A DNA stretch of 64,000 bases from assembly GCF_003932715.1 (NCBI RefSeq), contig NZ_CP020700.1, positions 6,780,501-6,844,500 of the forward strand. Reading direction: 5' to 3'. The notes beneath the pieces are model-generated. The model was not told the DNA's origin, made no database searches, and saw only the letters and a list, made by a program, of their open reading frames with translations. Below are positions 44,116 through 52,790 of the stretch, piece after piece; within the stretch, counting starts at the first letter, position 1; every line of letters starts with the position of its first letter. Position numbers and translations under genes: made by a program. The DNA comes from Streptomyces tsukubensis (GTDB taxonomy: Bacteria > Actinomycetota > Actinomycetes > Streptomycetales > Streptomycetaceae).

Positions 44116-44562
44116 ATGGCGCAGGTCGAGGCCACGACGGAACGCATCATCGCGGCGAAGGCAGAGGACGTTTTCGACACCCTGGCCGACTACGAGAACA
44201 GCCGGGGGAAGCTGCTGACCGAGCACTTCAGCGAATACGAGGTCCGGGAGGGCGGCGACGGCGAGGGAACCCTGGTCCACTGGCGGCTCCAGGCCACCAG
44301 CAAGCGCGTCCGCGACTGTCTGCTGGAGGTCACCGAGCCCACGGACGGTCAGCTCGTCGAGAAGGACCGCAACTCGTCCATGGTGACCACCTGGACCGTC
44401 ACCCCCGCGGGCGAGGGGAAGTCCAAGGCCGTGGTGGTCACGGTCTGGAACGGCGCGGGCGGTATCGGCGGCTTCTTCGAGCGCACCTTCGCCCCCAAGG
44501 GCCTCGCCCGCATCTACGACGGCGTGCTGGCCCGGCTCGCGGCGGAGGTCGAGAAGGCCTGA
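44116..44562 (+). CDS. SRPBCC (START/Bet v 1-fold) family protein
   Basis: A 148-residue polyketide-cyclase/START-like protein. The characteristic start ATTERIIAAKAEDVFDTLAD is followed by a beta-sheet core and the C-terminal ligand-cavity helix RIYDGVLARLAAEVEKA. Such proteins bind hydrophobic ligands or act as small enzymes, and many actinobacterial copies have no known role. GGAGGAA eight bases before the ATG at 44116 sets the start. It diverges from the radical SAM gene and shares its upstream region. Confidence 0.85.
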   Translation: MAQVEATTERIIAAKAEDVFDTLADYENSRGKLLTEHFSEYEVREGGDGEGTLVHWRLQATSKRVRDCLLEVTEPTDGQLVEKDRNSSMVTTWTVTPAGEGKSKAVVVTVWNGAGGIGGFFERTFAPKGLARIYDGVLARLAAEVEKA

Positions 44563-45141
44563 CCCCGGCGGCGGCGCGCCCGCGCCGTGCTTCCGGGCGG
44601 GGCCTCGGGGCGTACCCGCCCGGTCAACGGGGGCCGCGGGCCCCGTCGGCAGCGTGCCGCCGGGCGCCACTCTCCGCAGGGCCCCGTCCCGATGACGGAC
44701 GGCACGCCAGGGTGACGAAACGGCACGGACCGGATTCCGCAGCCCGTCGCCGGCGACCGGTGCGGGCCGCCGTGTGCCCGCACACACGCCCGGGCGGTGA
44801 ACCGCACGACGGACACCGAGGCCCGGGCCCGGCAGCCGCGGCGGTGGTCCCCGGAGGCCCTCCGCCGTTCGGCCGTCGCGGCTCCGCGCCACGGCCGTCA
44901 CCCGCCCGGCCCCGCGCCGCGGCCGTCACCGGATCGGGTGGTTTCCGGGGCGGGCGGCCGGTGCGCCCCGCGCACCCCGGCCCCGGGAGAAAGCCGCTGA
45001 TGAGCGCCCGACGTGCGCCCCGGCCCGACCGCGGACCCCACGGCCCCGACCCGTCCCGGCACGATCCGCCCGCCCCATTCCCCCTGCCGCGACCCCGCAG
45101 ACTGACGGCCGCGCAAGGCGTTGATCGAGGGGAGCGGACAC
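44563..45141. other. Large non-coding gap before the exporter gene
   Basis: No gene is supported on either strand across these 579 bases; the open frames are arginine/proline-rich shadows. Several GC-rich self-complementary stretches occur. I did not find a clear promoter, only the Shine-Dalgarno just before 45142. Confidence 0.4.
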
Positions 45142-47613
45142 GTGGGCGGCAGCACTCTGGTGAAGGGCGAGCAGGCCGCGCCACCGGTCCCCGGCGAGCC
45201 CGAACCGCCCGGACCCCCCGCGCCCCCGCCCGGTCCCGGGCCCGGCACCGCGCTCGGCCCCCGCCGGGTCCGCCTGGTCTTCTTCGGGCTGCTCCTGGCG
45301 CTGCTCCTCGCCGCCCTGGAGCAGATGATCGTCGCCACCGCGCTGCCGAAGATCGTCGGCGAACTCCACGGCCTGGACCGGATGTCCTGGGCCATCACCG
45401 CCTATCTGCTGACCTCGACGATCACCCTGCCCGTCTACGGAAAGCTCGGTGACCTCTACGGCCGCAAGGGCGTCTTCCAGTTCGCCATCGTCGTCTTCGT
45501 CATCGGCTCCGCCCTCGCGGGCTGGTCCCGCTCCATGGACCAGCTCATCGCCTTCCGCGCCCTCCAGGGCATCGGCGCGGGCGGACTGATCATCGGGGTC
45601 CAGGCGATCATCGCGGATATCGTCCCGGCCCGGGACCGCGGCCGCTTCATGGGCCTCATCGGCGCCGCCTTCGGACTCGCCTCCGTCGCCGGACCACTCC
45701 TCGGCGGCTTCTTCACCGACCATGTCTCCTGGCGCTGGTGCTTCTACTTCAACGTCCCCTTCGGCATCGCCACCCTGCTGGTCGTCAGCGCCGTACTGAA
45801 ACTGCCGCGGCCCGACCGGCGCGGCAGGCTGGACATCCTCGGCACCCTGCTGCTCGCCGCCGCCTCCACCTGCCTCGTCCTCCTGACGAGCTGGGGCGGC
45901 ACGGAACACGCCTGGGACTCGGTCACCATCATCGGACTGGCCGCCGGAGCCGCCGTAACGACTCTGCTCTTCCTCGTCGTCGAGGCGTACGCCCCCGAAC
46001 CGATCATCCCGCTCCGCCTGTTCCGCGACTCCGTCTTCAACATCACCGGGCTCGTCGGCGCCGCCGCGGGCATCGCGCTCTTCGGCGCCGGCAGCTATCT
46101 GCCGACCTTCCTCCAGATGGTCGACGGGGCGTCCGCCACCGAGTCCGGGCTGCTGATGCTGCCCATGATGGGCGGCATCGTCATCGCGTCCATCGTCTCC
46201 GGACAGCTCATCAGCCGCACCGGCCGCTACCGCTCCCACCCCGTCATCGGCTCGCTGGTCGCCGCCGTCGGCATGTGGCTCCTCTCCCGGCTCGACACCG
46301 ACACCCCCCGCTGGGAGTACGGCATCTGGCAGGCCGTCCTCGGCACCGGCGTCGGACTGGTGCTGCCGGTGCTGATCCTGGCCGTCCAGAACTCGGTACG
46401 CCCCGCCGACCTCGGCACCGCGACCAGCGCCAACACCTACTTCCGGCAGATCGGCGGCAGCGTAGGCGCCGCCGTCTTCGGAACCCTGTTCGCGCAGCGG
46501 CTCACCGAAGCCCTCGCCGACAAGCTGCCCGGCGCCACCGGGCTCCCGGCCGGAATCGACCCCGAATCGGTCACTCCCGAACTGGTCCACGGACTGCCGC
46601 CCGAGGTCCGGGACGCGTACATCGCCGCCTATGCCGAGGCGATGCCGCGGATCTTCCTCTATCTGGTGCCCGTCCTGCTGCTCGGCCTCCTGATCGCCTG
46701 CTTCCTCAAGGAGAAACCCCTGGTGTCCCAGAACGTGCCCCTCGCCGAGACCACCGAGAGCCTTCCGTACGAGCGGTACGAGCGGTCCGACCCGTACGAC
46801 GCCGCTGTCGCATCCGTGCCACCGGCCCGCAGCGCCGTGGCGCAGCCGGCTCCCTTCGGAGTCCCGGTCTGCGGGACCGTGCAGCACTACGACGGTACGA
46901 GCGTGCCCCGCGCCGCCCTCACCCTCATCGACGTCCGGGGGCAGCAGATCGGGCGCGGCGCCAGCGGTGACGACGGGCGCTACGCCCTGAGCGTCCCCGG
47001 GCCCGGCTCGTACGTCATGATCGCGGCGGCCGGGGGCCACCAGCCGCAGGCCGTGACCGTCACCGTCGGGGAGCGGCCCGTCGAACTCGACGTCGTGCTC
47101 GGCGGTGCCGGACGGCTCGCGGGCTCGGTGTGCACCGCCGACGGCATTCCGGTACGGGACGCCACCGTCACCCTCACCGATGTCCGCGGGGACGTCGTCG
47201 CCACGGCTCGCAGCGGACGCGAGGGGGGCTATGTGATGGGCGAACTGGTCGCCGGGGAGTACACCCTGGCCGCCAGCGCCCCGGCCTTCCGGCCCACGGC
47301 GCTCGCGGTGAGCGTGCAGGCCTCCCGCGAGACCCGGCAGGACATCGAACTGGCCGGGGGCGCGGTGCTGCGCGGCACCGTGCGCGCCGGGGGCGGCCGG
47401 CCCGTCGAGGAGGCCCGGGTGACGCTGCTGGACGCCGCCGGGAACGTGGTCGACACCCTCACCACCGGAGCCGACGGCACCTTCCGGTTCGTCGACCTGT
47501 CGTCGGGCGAGTACACGGTGATCGCCGCCGGGTATCCGCCGGTCGCGACGGTGCTCCAGGTCGCGGGCGGCGGCCGGACCGAACGCGATCTCCAGCTGGG
47601 CCACGCGGACTGA
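45142..47613 (+). CDS. DHA2-family MFS exporter with three C-terminal carboxypeptidase-regulatory-like repeats
   Basis: An 823-residue drug:H+ antiporter-type protein. Residues 40-540 hold about 14 helices with the family motifs LEQMIVATALPKIVGEL (motif D1), GKLGDLYGRKGVFQFAI (motif A) and GPLLGGFFTDHVSWRWCFYF (motif C). A roughly 290-residue tail then contains three beta-sandwich repeats: GTVQHYDGTSVPRAALTLID, GSVCTADGIPVRDATVTLTD and GTVRAGGGRPVEEARVTLLD, each followed by a DG.Y/F and a G.Y element. This tail is not part of ordinary DHA2 transporters. The GTG at 45142 has GGGGAG eight bases upstream. Confidence 0.9.
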   Translation: MGGSTLVKGEQAAPPVPGEPEPPGPPAPPPGPGPGTALGPRRVRLVFFGLLLALLLAALEQMIVATALPKIVGELHGLDRMSWAITAYLLTSTITLPVYGKLGDLYGRKGVFQFAIVVFVIGSALAGWSRSMDQLIAFRALQGIGAGGLIIGVQAIIADIVPARDRGRFMGLIGAAFGLASVAGPLLGGFFTDHVSWRWCFYFNVPFGIATLLVVSAVLKLPRPDRRGRLDILGTLLLAAASTCLVLLTSWGGTEHAWDSVTIIGLAAGAAVTTLLFLVVEAYAPEPIIPLRLFRDSVFNITGLVGAAAGIALFGAGSYLPTFLQMVDGASATESGLLMLPMMGGIVIASIVSGQLISRTGRYRSHPVIGSLVAAVGMWLLSRLDTDTPRWEYGIWQAVLGTGVGLVLPVLILAVQNSVRPADLGTATSANTYFRQIGGSVGAAVFGTLFAQRLTEALADKLPGATGLPAGIDPESVTPELVHGLPPEVRDAYIAAYAEAMPRIFLYLVPVLLLGLLIACFLKEKPLVSQNVPLAETTESLPYERYERSDPYDAAVASVPPARSAVAQPAPFGVPVCGTVQHYDGTSVPRAALTLIDVRGQQIGRGASGDDGRYALSVPGPGSYVMIAAAGGHQPQAVTVTVGERPVELDVVLGGAGRLAGSVCTADGIPVRDATVTLTDVRGDVVATARSGREGGYVMGELVAGEYTLAASAPAFRPTALAVSVQASRETRQDIELAGGAVLRGTVRAGGGRPVEEARVTLLDAAGNVVDTLTTGADGTFRFVDLSSGEYTVIAAGYPPVATVLQVAGGGRTERDLQLGHAD

Positions 47614-47631
47614 TGCCACTCTGCCGCCGTG

Positions 47632-47653
47632 CCGTGCCGGCTCGGCGGCACGG
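47632..47653. terminator. Hairpin after the exporter gene
   Basis: CCGTGCCG (47632-47639) pairs with CGGCACGG (47646-47653) around six bases, 18 bases after the exporter stop. Confidence 0.6.
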
Positions 47654-47821
47654 GTGTGTCCGGGCCGCGACTCCCGGCACCGGTTCGCGCAAGAGGGCCC
47701 CGTACGCCGGATTCGCGCGGGCGCACGACCGATTCGGCCGTTGCGCCCCGCACGGAGTGCCGTGCGCCGTACGGTGGTCACAGGCCGCGTAGCCCCGCGG
47801 CGCGGAAGGAGCCTCCCACCC

Positions 47822-50296
47822 ATGGACCGTGGTGTTCCGCCGAGAGTGCCGCGGCAGCACGCCGTGGACGGCCGGATTCCGCTGGCCGTGGTCGTCGTGG
47901 ACGGTGACGGCCTGGTGTCCCATTGGTCGACCGGTGCGCGACGGCTGTTCGGCCCCGGGCGGGAGGAGGCGGTCGGCCGGGCCGCGACCGATTTACTCCC
48001 CGTCTCCGGTGCGCTGACGGAGCATCCGTACGGAGCGGAGGACGACGGGCTCGACGGTCCGGGTGAGCCGGGCGGCGCCGAGGACTTCGCGGGACCCGGG
48101 CTCCATGCCTCCCTCACCGGCCGCAGCTCCTACCCGTCCGCGGGCCGGGCCCGGCTCTCCGAACCCGGCCGGGACCGGATCGACGTGCTGTGGTGGGCCT
48201 ACCCCATGGTCGGCCCGGGCCCGGAGAAGCTGATCGTCCTGGCGGCCGGTGCCGCCCAGTTCACCGGGGGCGCTCGGGGCGGGGACCCGGCCGCCCGGAC
48301 CGCCGCGGACGGCGTCGAACGCATCACCCCCGCCTTCGCCCTCCACACCGACTTCCCCGGCGCCGACGAACTCGCCCGGAGACTGCCCGAGATCCTCCCG
48401 AGCATGAGTGTCACCGAGGCCACCCGGATCGTCTCCCAGATCCTCGAACTCGGCTATCCGGTACTGGAGTTCAGCCACCACGACCGGGTGCCCGTCACCG
48501 CCGACTGGGGAGTGCCCCGCCGCACCGAACGCCGGGCGCGGCGCCGGGCCGCGGAGGACGCTGCCGCCGCCGGGCACACCCTGGACGACGAGGCCAGGGC
48601 CGATCTCGCCGAGGACCTGGAGTACGCCGCCGTACGCGAACGCCTCGAATTCCTCAACGAGGTCAGCGGGCGCATCGGCTCCTCCCTCGACCTGACCCGG
48701 ACGATCCACGAGGTCAGCGCCGCCGTCGTCCCCCGCTTCACCGATGTCGCGGGCACCTATCTGCGCGAGCAGGTCGTCGCGGGCGAGGGCTTCCCCGACG
48801 GGCCGCCCGACGCCATGACGATGTGGCACCGCGTCGCCGTCGAACACGTCGACGAACCCGGCCGCTGGGACGACGTCATTCCGGTCGGGGAGTCCATGCC
48901 GTTCCCCGAACACACCCCGTTCTTCCGGTGCATGACCACCGGCGACCCCGTCCTGGTGCCGCGGATCAGCGAGCAGCTGGGCACCGCCATCGCCTCCCAG
49001 TTCGAGAAACGGGACATCCGGCCGCTGATCAACGGCCGGTCCATGCTGGTGGTACCGCTCAAGGCACGGAACGTGGTGCTCGGCTTCATGATCCTGCTCC
49101 GCCATCCCGAGCGGGACGAGTTCAACGACATGGACCGGGTGACCGGCGCCGAACTCGCCGCCCGGGCCGGTCTCGTCCTCGACAACGCCCGGATGTACAC
49201 GTACCAGGAGAACGTCGCCGAGACCCTCCAGGACTCCATGCTGCCGCAGGTCCCCGCGCGGATGGCGGGCTGCGACACCGCCACCCGCTATCTGCCGGGC
49301 ACCCTGCTCGGCCGGGTCGGCGGGGACTGGTTCGACTCGGTCAAACTCCCCGGCTCCCGGGTCGCCCTGGTCGTCGGCGACGTGATGGGCCACGGGCTGA
49401 ACTCGGCCGCCATGATGGGCCAGCTGCGCACCGCCGTACAGACCATGGCGGCCCTCGACGTGCCGCCCGCGCAACTGCTGCGCAATCTCGACGACCTCGC
49501 CCAGCGACTCGGCGAGAACTACCTCGCCACCTGCCTCTACGCGGTCTACGACCCCATCGGCCACGAACTGGTCATCGCCAACGCCGGACATGTGCCGCCG
49601 GTGCTGGTCCGGGCCGCCGACGGCCGCAGCGAACTGCTCGACCTGCCGACCGGCGCCCCCATCGGCGTCGGCGGCGTGCCCTTCGAGAGCCGCCGGATCC
49701 GGGTGGCCCCCGGCGACCGGCTCGTCATGTGCACCGACGGGCTGGTCGAGATGCGCGGCGAGGACATCGGGGTCGGGCTCGCCACCCTCTGCGAGTCCGC
49801 CGCCCACCCCGCCGCGTCGATGGACGACGCCTGCGACACCATCATCCGCGCCCTGAACACCCGGGGCGGACGCAAGGACGACGTGGCCCTGCTGATGGCC
49901 CGGCTCAACGGCATCCCCGACGAGTCGGTCGCCGTCTGGGAGCTGTCGCTGGAACCCCGTGAGGCGGCCAGGGCCCGCCGGCTGGTCCGGGGCCAGTTGC
50001 GCCACTGGGGCCTCGACACCATCAGCGGCACGGTGGAACTGCTGGTCGGCGAGATCGTCGCGAACGCGGTGCAGCACGCCTCCGGACGCCGTGCCGAACT
50101 GAGGCTGGTGCGGGCGCAGACCCTGCTGTGCGAACTCTCCGACGAGGACCACGCCCTGCCGGTCCTGCGGGACACCGGCCCCGATGACGAGTCGGGGCGG
50201 GGGCTCCGGGTGGTCAGTTCGCTGGCCCGGGAGTGGGGCACCGGACGGACCCGCGACGGGAAGACGGTCTGGTTCGAGACCGGTCTCCGCCAGTGA
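47822..50296 (+). CDS. Multidomain SpoIIE-type phosphatase with PAS, GAF and anti-sigma kinase domains; contains a TTA codon
   Basis: An 824-residue regulatory protein. In order: a PAS-like sensor (about 15-110, PLAVVVVDGDGLVSHWSTGA), a helical region, a GAF domain (about 290-455), a SpoIIE/PP2C phosphatase (about 490-690, VALVVGDVMGHGLNSAAMMG and VMCTDGLVEM) and a histidine-kinase-like ATPase (about 715-820, LLVGEIVANAVQHA and SGRGLRVVSSLA). It should act in partner-switching control of a sigma factor by dephosphorylating an anti-sigma antagonist; the fused ATPase is RsbW-like. Codon 58 is TTA (47993-47995), so translation may need the bldA tRNA. AAGGAG ten bases before the ATG sets the start. 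Confidence 0.92.
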   Translation: MDRGVPPRVPRQHAVDGRIPLAVVVVDGDGLVSHWSTGARRLFGPGREEAVGRAATDLLPVSGALTEHPYGAEDDGLDGPGEPGGAEDFAGPGLHASLTGRSSYPSAGRARLSEPGRDRIDVLWWAYPMVGPGPEKLIVLAAGAAQFTGGARGGDPAARTAADGVERITPAFALHTDFPGADELARRLPEILPSMSVTEATRIVSQILELGYPVLEFSHHDRVPVTADWGVPRRTERRARRRAAEDAAAAGHTLDDEARADLAEDLEYAAVRERLEFLNEVSGRIGSSLDLTRTIHEVSAAVVPRFTDVAGTYLREQVVAGEGFPDGPPDAMTMWHRVAVEHVDEPGRWDDVIPVGESMPFPEHTPFFRCMTTGDPVLVPRISEQLGTAIASQFEKRDIRPLINGRSMLVVPLKARNVVLGFMILLRHPERDEFNDMDRVTGAELAARAGLVLDNARMYTYQENVAETLQDSMLPQVPARMAGCDTATRYLPGTLLGRVGGDWFDSVKLPGSRVALVVGDVMGHGLNSAAMMGQLRTAVQTMAALDVPPAQLLRNLDDLAQRLGENYLATCLYAVYDPIGHELVIANAGHVPPVLVRAADGRSELLDLPTGAPIGVGGVPFESRRIRVAPGDRLVMCTDGLVEMRGEDIGVGLATLCESAAHPAASMDDACDTIIRALNTRGGRKDDVALLMARLNGIPDESVAVWELSLEPREAARARRLVRGQLRHWGLDTISGTVELLVGEIVANAVQHASGRRAELRLVRAQTLLCELSDEDHALPVLRDTGPDDESGRGLRVVSSLAREWGTGRTRDGKTVWFETGLRQ

Positions 50297-50577
50297 CCCG
50301 AGCCGGAAGTCCGGCATGGGGCCGGGCGCGGGCCGTCCCGGGTCACTGCGGGATCACGGATACGAACCTCACACCCGGAGACGGATCCTCGGGGCGCGAA
50401 ATCGCATCCTAGGAAACGGATGTGAGCCGGTGTCACTCGTTTCACCCGCGCGCCCGGCGGTGGTTTCCGGGCATGCCACGGTGGCGAGGCCGGTCCGGGA
50501 CGCGTAGCCGTGCGGACGGGCCGGGCCGCCGCTCCGCCGTCACGTGTCACCGCAGTCGTACCCCCAACGGAGTTGAT

Positions 50578-51717
50578 GTGCCGCCCGAGCCCGACAACCG
50601 ATCGTCCGAACCGTCCGGACCGTCCGATGCGTCCGAGCCCTTCGAGCCGTTCAAGCCGGCGAAGCCGTTCAAGCCCTCGCAGCGCTTCCAGCCTTCGGAA
50701 CGCCTCGATCCTGCGGAACCGTTCGAGACACCGCAGGGGTTCGGAGCGCCGCCGGTTCCTCCGGCGGGGGACGCGGGTCCGGACGAACTCGCCCCGCTCG
50801 TCGGCGCGGATCCGTCGGAGTCCCGGCGCAGCCTGAAGCCGGGAAAGCGGGGGTGGATCGCCATCGCCGCCGCAGCCGCGGTGACGGGACTCGTGCTGGT
50901 GACGATCCCGCTGATGAACAAGCCGGGATCCGGCTCCGAGGCGACGGAGAGCACCGCCGCCGCCGGGGAAAGCGGTGCGTCGGGAGACGGCGGTCCGGCC
51001 GACGGCGTCACCGCGGAGGACAGGGAGAAGGGCGACGCATCGGCAGGGGGCGGTGAGGGCTCCGGCACGACCGGCGGCGAAGGCACACCGGGCCGGACAT
51101 CCGGTACGTCGTCGGGCGCGGGGTCCGGCTCCGGGACGGGCGGCTCCGGATCGAACCCCGGATCGAACTCCGGTTCGGCGAGCGGCTCCGGCGCTGCGGA
51201 CGGACAGCCGCCCGCGAGCGGCGGGGGCAAGGCGAAGAAGCCGGGGACCGAGAAGGCCCCGCAGGGCCCGGCGAAGGGAGGCGGCGCGGAGATCCCCCGC
51301 CCCCCGAAGCTCGACGACGGCAAGGTCAAGGGCCCGGTCATGGGCTTCGCCGTGAACCGCTGCATGGACATCGTCGGCGCCGAGGTCACCGACGGCACGC
51401 CCCTGCGGCTCGACGCCTGCTCCGGCAAGGCGCGCCAGCGGTTCGAGTTCCGCCCGGACGGCAAGGTGTGGACGCTCTACCAGAAGAAGACGTGCATGGA
51501 GGTGTCCGGAGGCGCGAAGACCGACGGGACGCCCGTCCGGATCGCCGACTGCTCGTCCGATCCGTCCCAGACCTTCGAGCTCCGGACCGACGGTTCGCTG
51601 GTGAACGCGGATTCCGGCAAGTGTGTCGAGCCGGTGAACCTCGGCGGTTCGACCGGTTTCCGGCTCCAGCTGCAGAGCTGTGACGGCAGCAAGAACCAGA
51701 AGTGGCAGATCGGCTGA
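50578..51717 (+). CDS. Membrane-anchored ricin-type beta-trefoil lectin protein
   Basis: A 379-residue protein. The N-terminal cytosolic region is low-complexity with repeated FEPFKPAKPFKP-like units. One helix at about residues 97-118 (GWIAIAAAAAVTGLVLVTIP) anchors it in the membrane. A long Gly/Ser-rich linker follows, then a ricin-B domain at about 255-379 with NRCMDIVGAEVTDGTPLRLD, CMEVSGGAKTDGTPVRI and QSCDGSKNQKWQIG (QxW motif) forming the three subdomains. It should display a carbohydrate-binding module on the cell surface. The GTG at 50578 has GGAG six bases upstream. A perfect hairpin terminates it. Confidence 0.85.
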   Translation: MPPEPDNRSSEPSGPSDASEPFEPFKPAKPFKPSQRFQPSERLDPAEPFETPQGFGAPPVPPAGDAGPDELAPLVGADPSESRRSLKPGKRGWIAIAAAAAVTGLVLVTIPLMNKPGSGSEATESTAAAGESGASGDGGPADGVTAEDREKGDASAGGGEGSGTTGGEGTPGRTSGTSSGAGSGSGTGGSGSNPGSNSGSASGSGAADGQPPASGGGKAKKPGTEKAPQGPAKGGGAEIPRPPKLDDGKVKGPVMGFAVNRCMDIVGAEVTDGTPLRLDACSGKARQRFEFRPDGKVWTLYQKKTCMEVSGGAKTDGTPVRIADCSSDPSQTFELRTDGSLVNADSGKCVEPVNLGGSTGFRLQLQSCDGSKNQKWQIG

Positions 51718-51736
51718 GACGCCGACGGCCGGAGTG

Positions 51737-51775
51737 CGGCGGGTGCACCGGGGCCGGGCCACGGTGCACCCGCCG
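51737..51775. terminator. Perfect hairpin terminator after the lectin gene
   Basis: CGGCGGGTGCACCG (51737-51750) pairs perfectly with CGGTGCACCCGCCG (51762-51775) around an 11-base loop, 20 bases after the stop codon. Confidence 0.9.
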
Positions 51776-51818
51776 ATCGGGGTCAGTCAAAAACGTACGA
51801 AAAGTGTTGTCTTTCTGC

Positions 51819-51847
51819 TTGCCGGTTCAACCGGAGCGCGATACACC
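51819..51847 (+). promoter_or_regulatory. Promoter with overlapping palindrome for the methyltransferase gene
   Basis: TTGCCG (51819-51824) and TACACC (51842-51847) are 17 bases apart. CCGGTTCAACCGG (51822-51834), a palindrome with 6-bp arms, overlaps the -35 element. The flanking sequence is unusually AT-rich for this genome. Confidence 0.5.
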
Positions 51848-51938
51848 GATCTTGGCGCGGTGCCATCAGTGCCGCCAGTGCCGCCGGCGCGGGCCGGCTG
51901 ACCGACCACCGGTCGACCCGGGGGATGGGGGAGCGTTC

Positions 51939-52697
51939 ATGAGCGTGACGAGCCGGTACCGGGATGCCTGGGAGGGCTTCTGGAGCGAGGTGCCCGGCGA
52001 GGAGCCGGGCGAGGTGCTGTGGGACGCCGAACCAGCCCTCACCTCCGGTCTGCACCTGGCCCTGTACGAACCGCTGGTCGACGTCCCCGGTCTGCCCCTG
52101 GTCGACCTCGGCTGCGGCAACGGCACCCAGAGCTTCTGTCTCGCCGGCCGCTTCCCGACGGTCGTCGGTGTCGATCTGTCGCCCTCCGCGATAGCGCTGG
52201 CGAACCGGGCCCTGGCCGCCCGGGAGACCCCGCCCGACGGCGGCACGGCCGGAAGCATACGGTTCGGGGTGCTCGACGCCACCGACCCGGTGGCCGTCGC
52301 GGCACTCCGCGACGAGACCGGCGACTGCAACGTGTACATGCGCGGGGTGCTCCACCAGACCGACCCGAAGGACCGCCAGGCCCTCGCCGACGGTATCGCC
52401 GCCCTCGTCGGTGACCGCGGACGGGCCTTCGTCGTCGAACTCGCCGAGACGGCGGGCCGCCGCCTCGCCCGGCTCGCCCAGCTCCCCGACGGTCCGCCGC
52501 CCAAGCTGAAGCCCGTCTTCCGGCACGGCATCGTGCCCGGTGCCGTCGCGGACTCCGATGTTGCCCATGTCTTCGAGGCCGCCGGGCTGACCGCGTTCGC
52601 GGGGGGCGAGCTGCCGCTGACGACCACGGAGTACGAACCGGACGGCTCCCGTATCGAACTGCCGTCGAAGTGGCTGGTCGTCGGCCGCGAGCGGTGA
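51939..52697 (+). CDS. Class I SAM-dependent methyltransferase
   Basis: A 252-residue Rossmann methyltransferase. Motif I is LVDLGCGNGTQSFCLAGRF, the acidic residue at the end of strand 2 is in VVGVDLSPSAIALANRAL, and YMRGVLHQTDPKD resembles the motif IV/V region of small-molecule methyltransferases. The C-terminal LPLTTTEYEPDGSRIELP is not diagnostic. GGGGGAG five bases before the ATG at 51939 sets the start. The substrate is unknown and no neighbour suggests a pathway; the promoter palindrome upstream implies dedicated control. Confidence 0.85.
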   Translation: MSVTSRYRDAWEGFWSEVPGEEPGEVLWDAEPALTSGLHLALYEPLVDVPGLPLVDLGCGNGTQSFCLAGRFPTVVGVDLSPSAIALANRALAARETPPDGGTAGSIRFGVLDATDPVAVAALRDETGDCNVYMRGVLHQTDPKDRQALADGIAALVGDRGRAFVVELAETAGRRLARLAQLPDGPPPKLKPVFRHGIVPGAVADSDVAHVFEAAGLTAFAGGELPLTTTEYEPDGSRIELPSKWLVVGRER

Positions 52698-52752
52698 ACA
52701 CCGGGCCGGGCGGCGGGCCCGCGGCGGCGGAGGGGCGCGCCCGGAGGGGACG

Positions 52753-52784
52753 ACCCGTGGGGGGTTGACCCCGTGGGGTTAGAT
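52753..52784 (+). promoter_or_regulatory. Direct-repeat operator candidate and -10 before the M55 gene
   Basis: CCGTGGGG occurs at 52755-52762 and 52771-52778, 16 bases apart, with GGGGTTGACCCC as a palindrome between them (52761-52772). TTAGAT (52779-52784) lies six bases before the ATG and could be a -10 for a leaderless mRNA. Confidence 0.4.
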
Positions 52785-52790
52785 TGAGCC

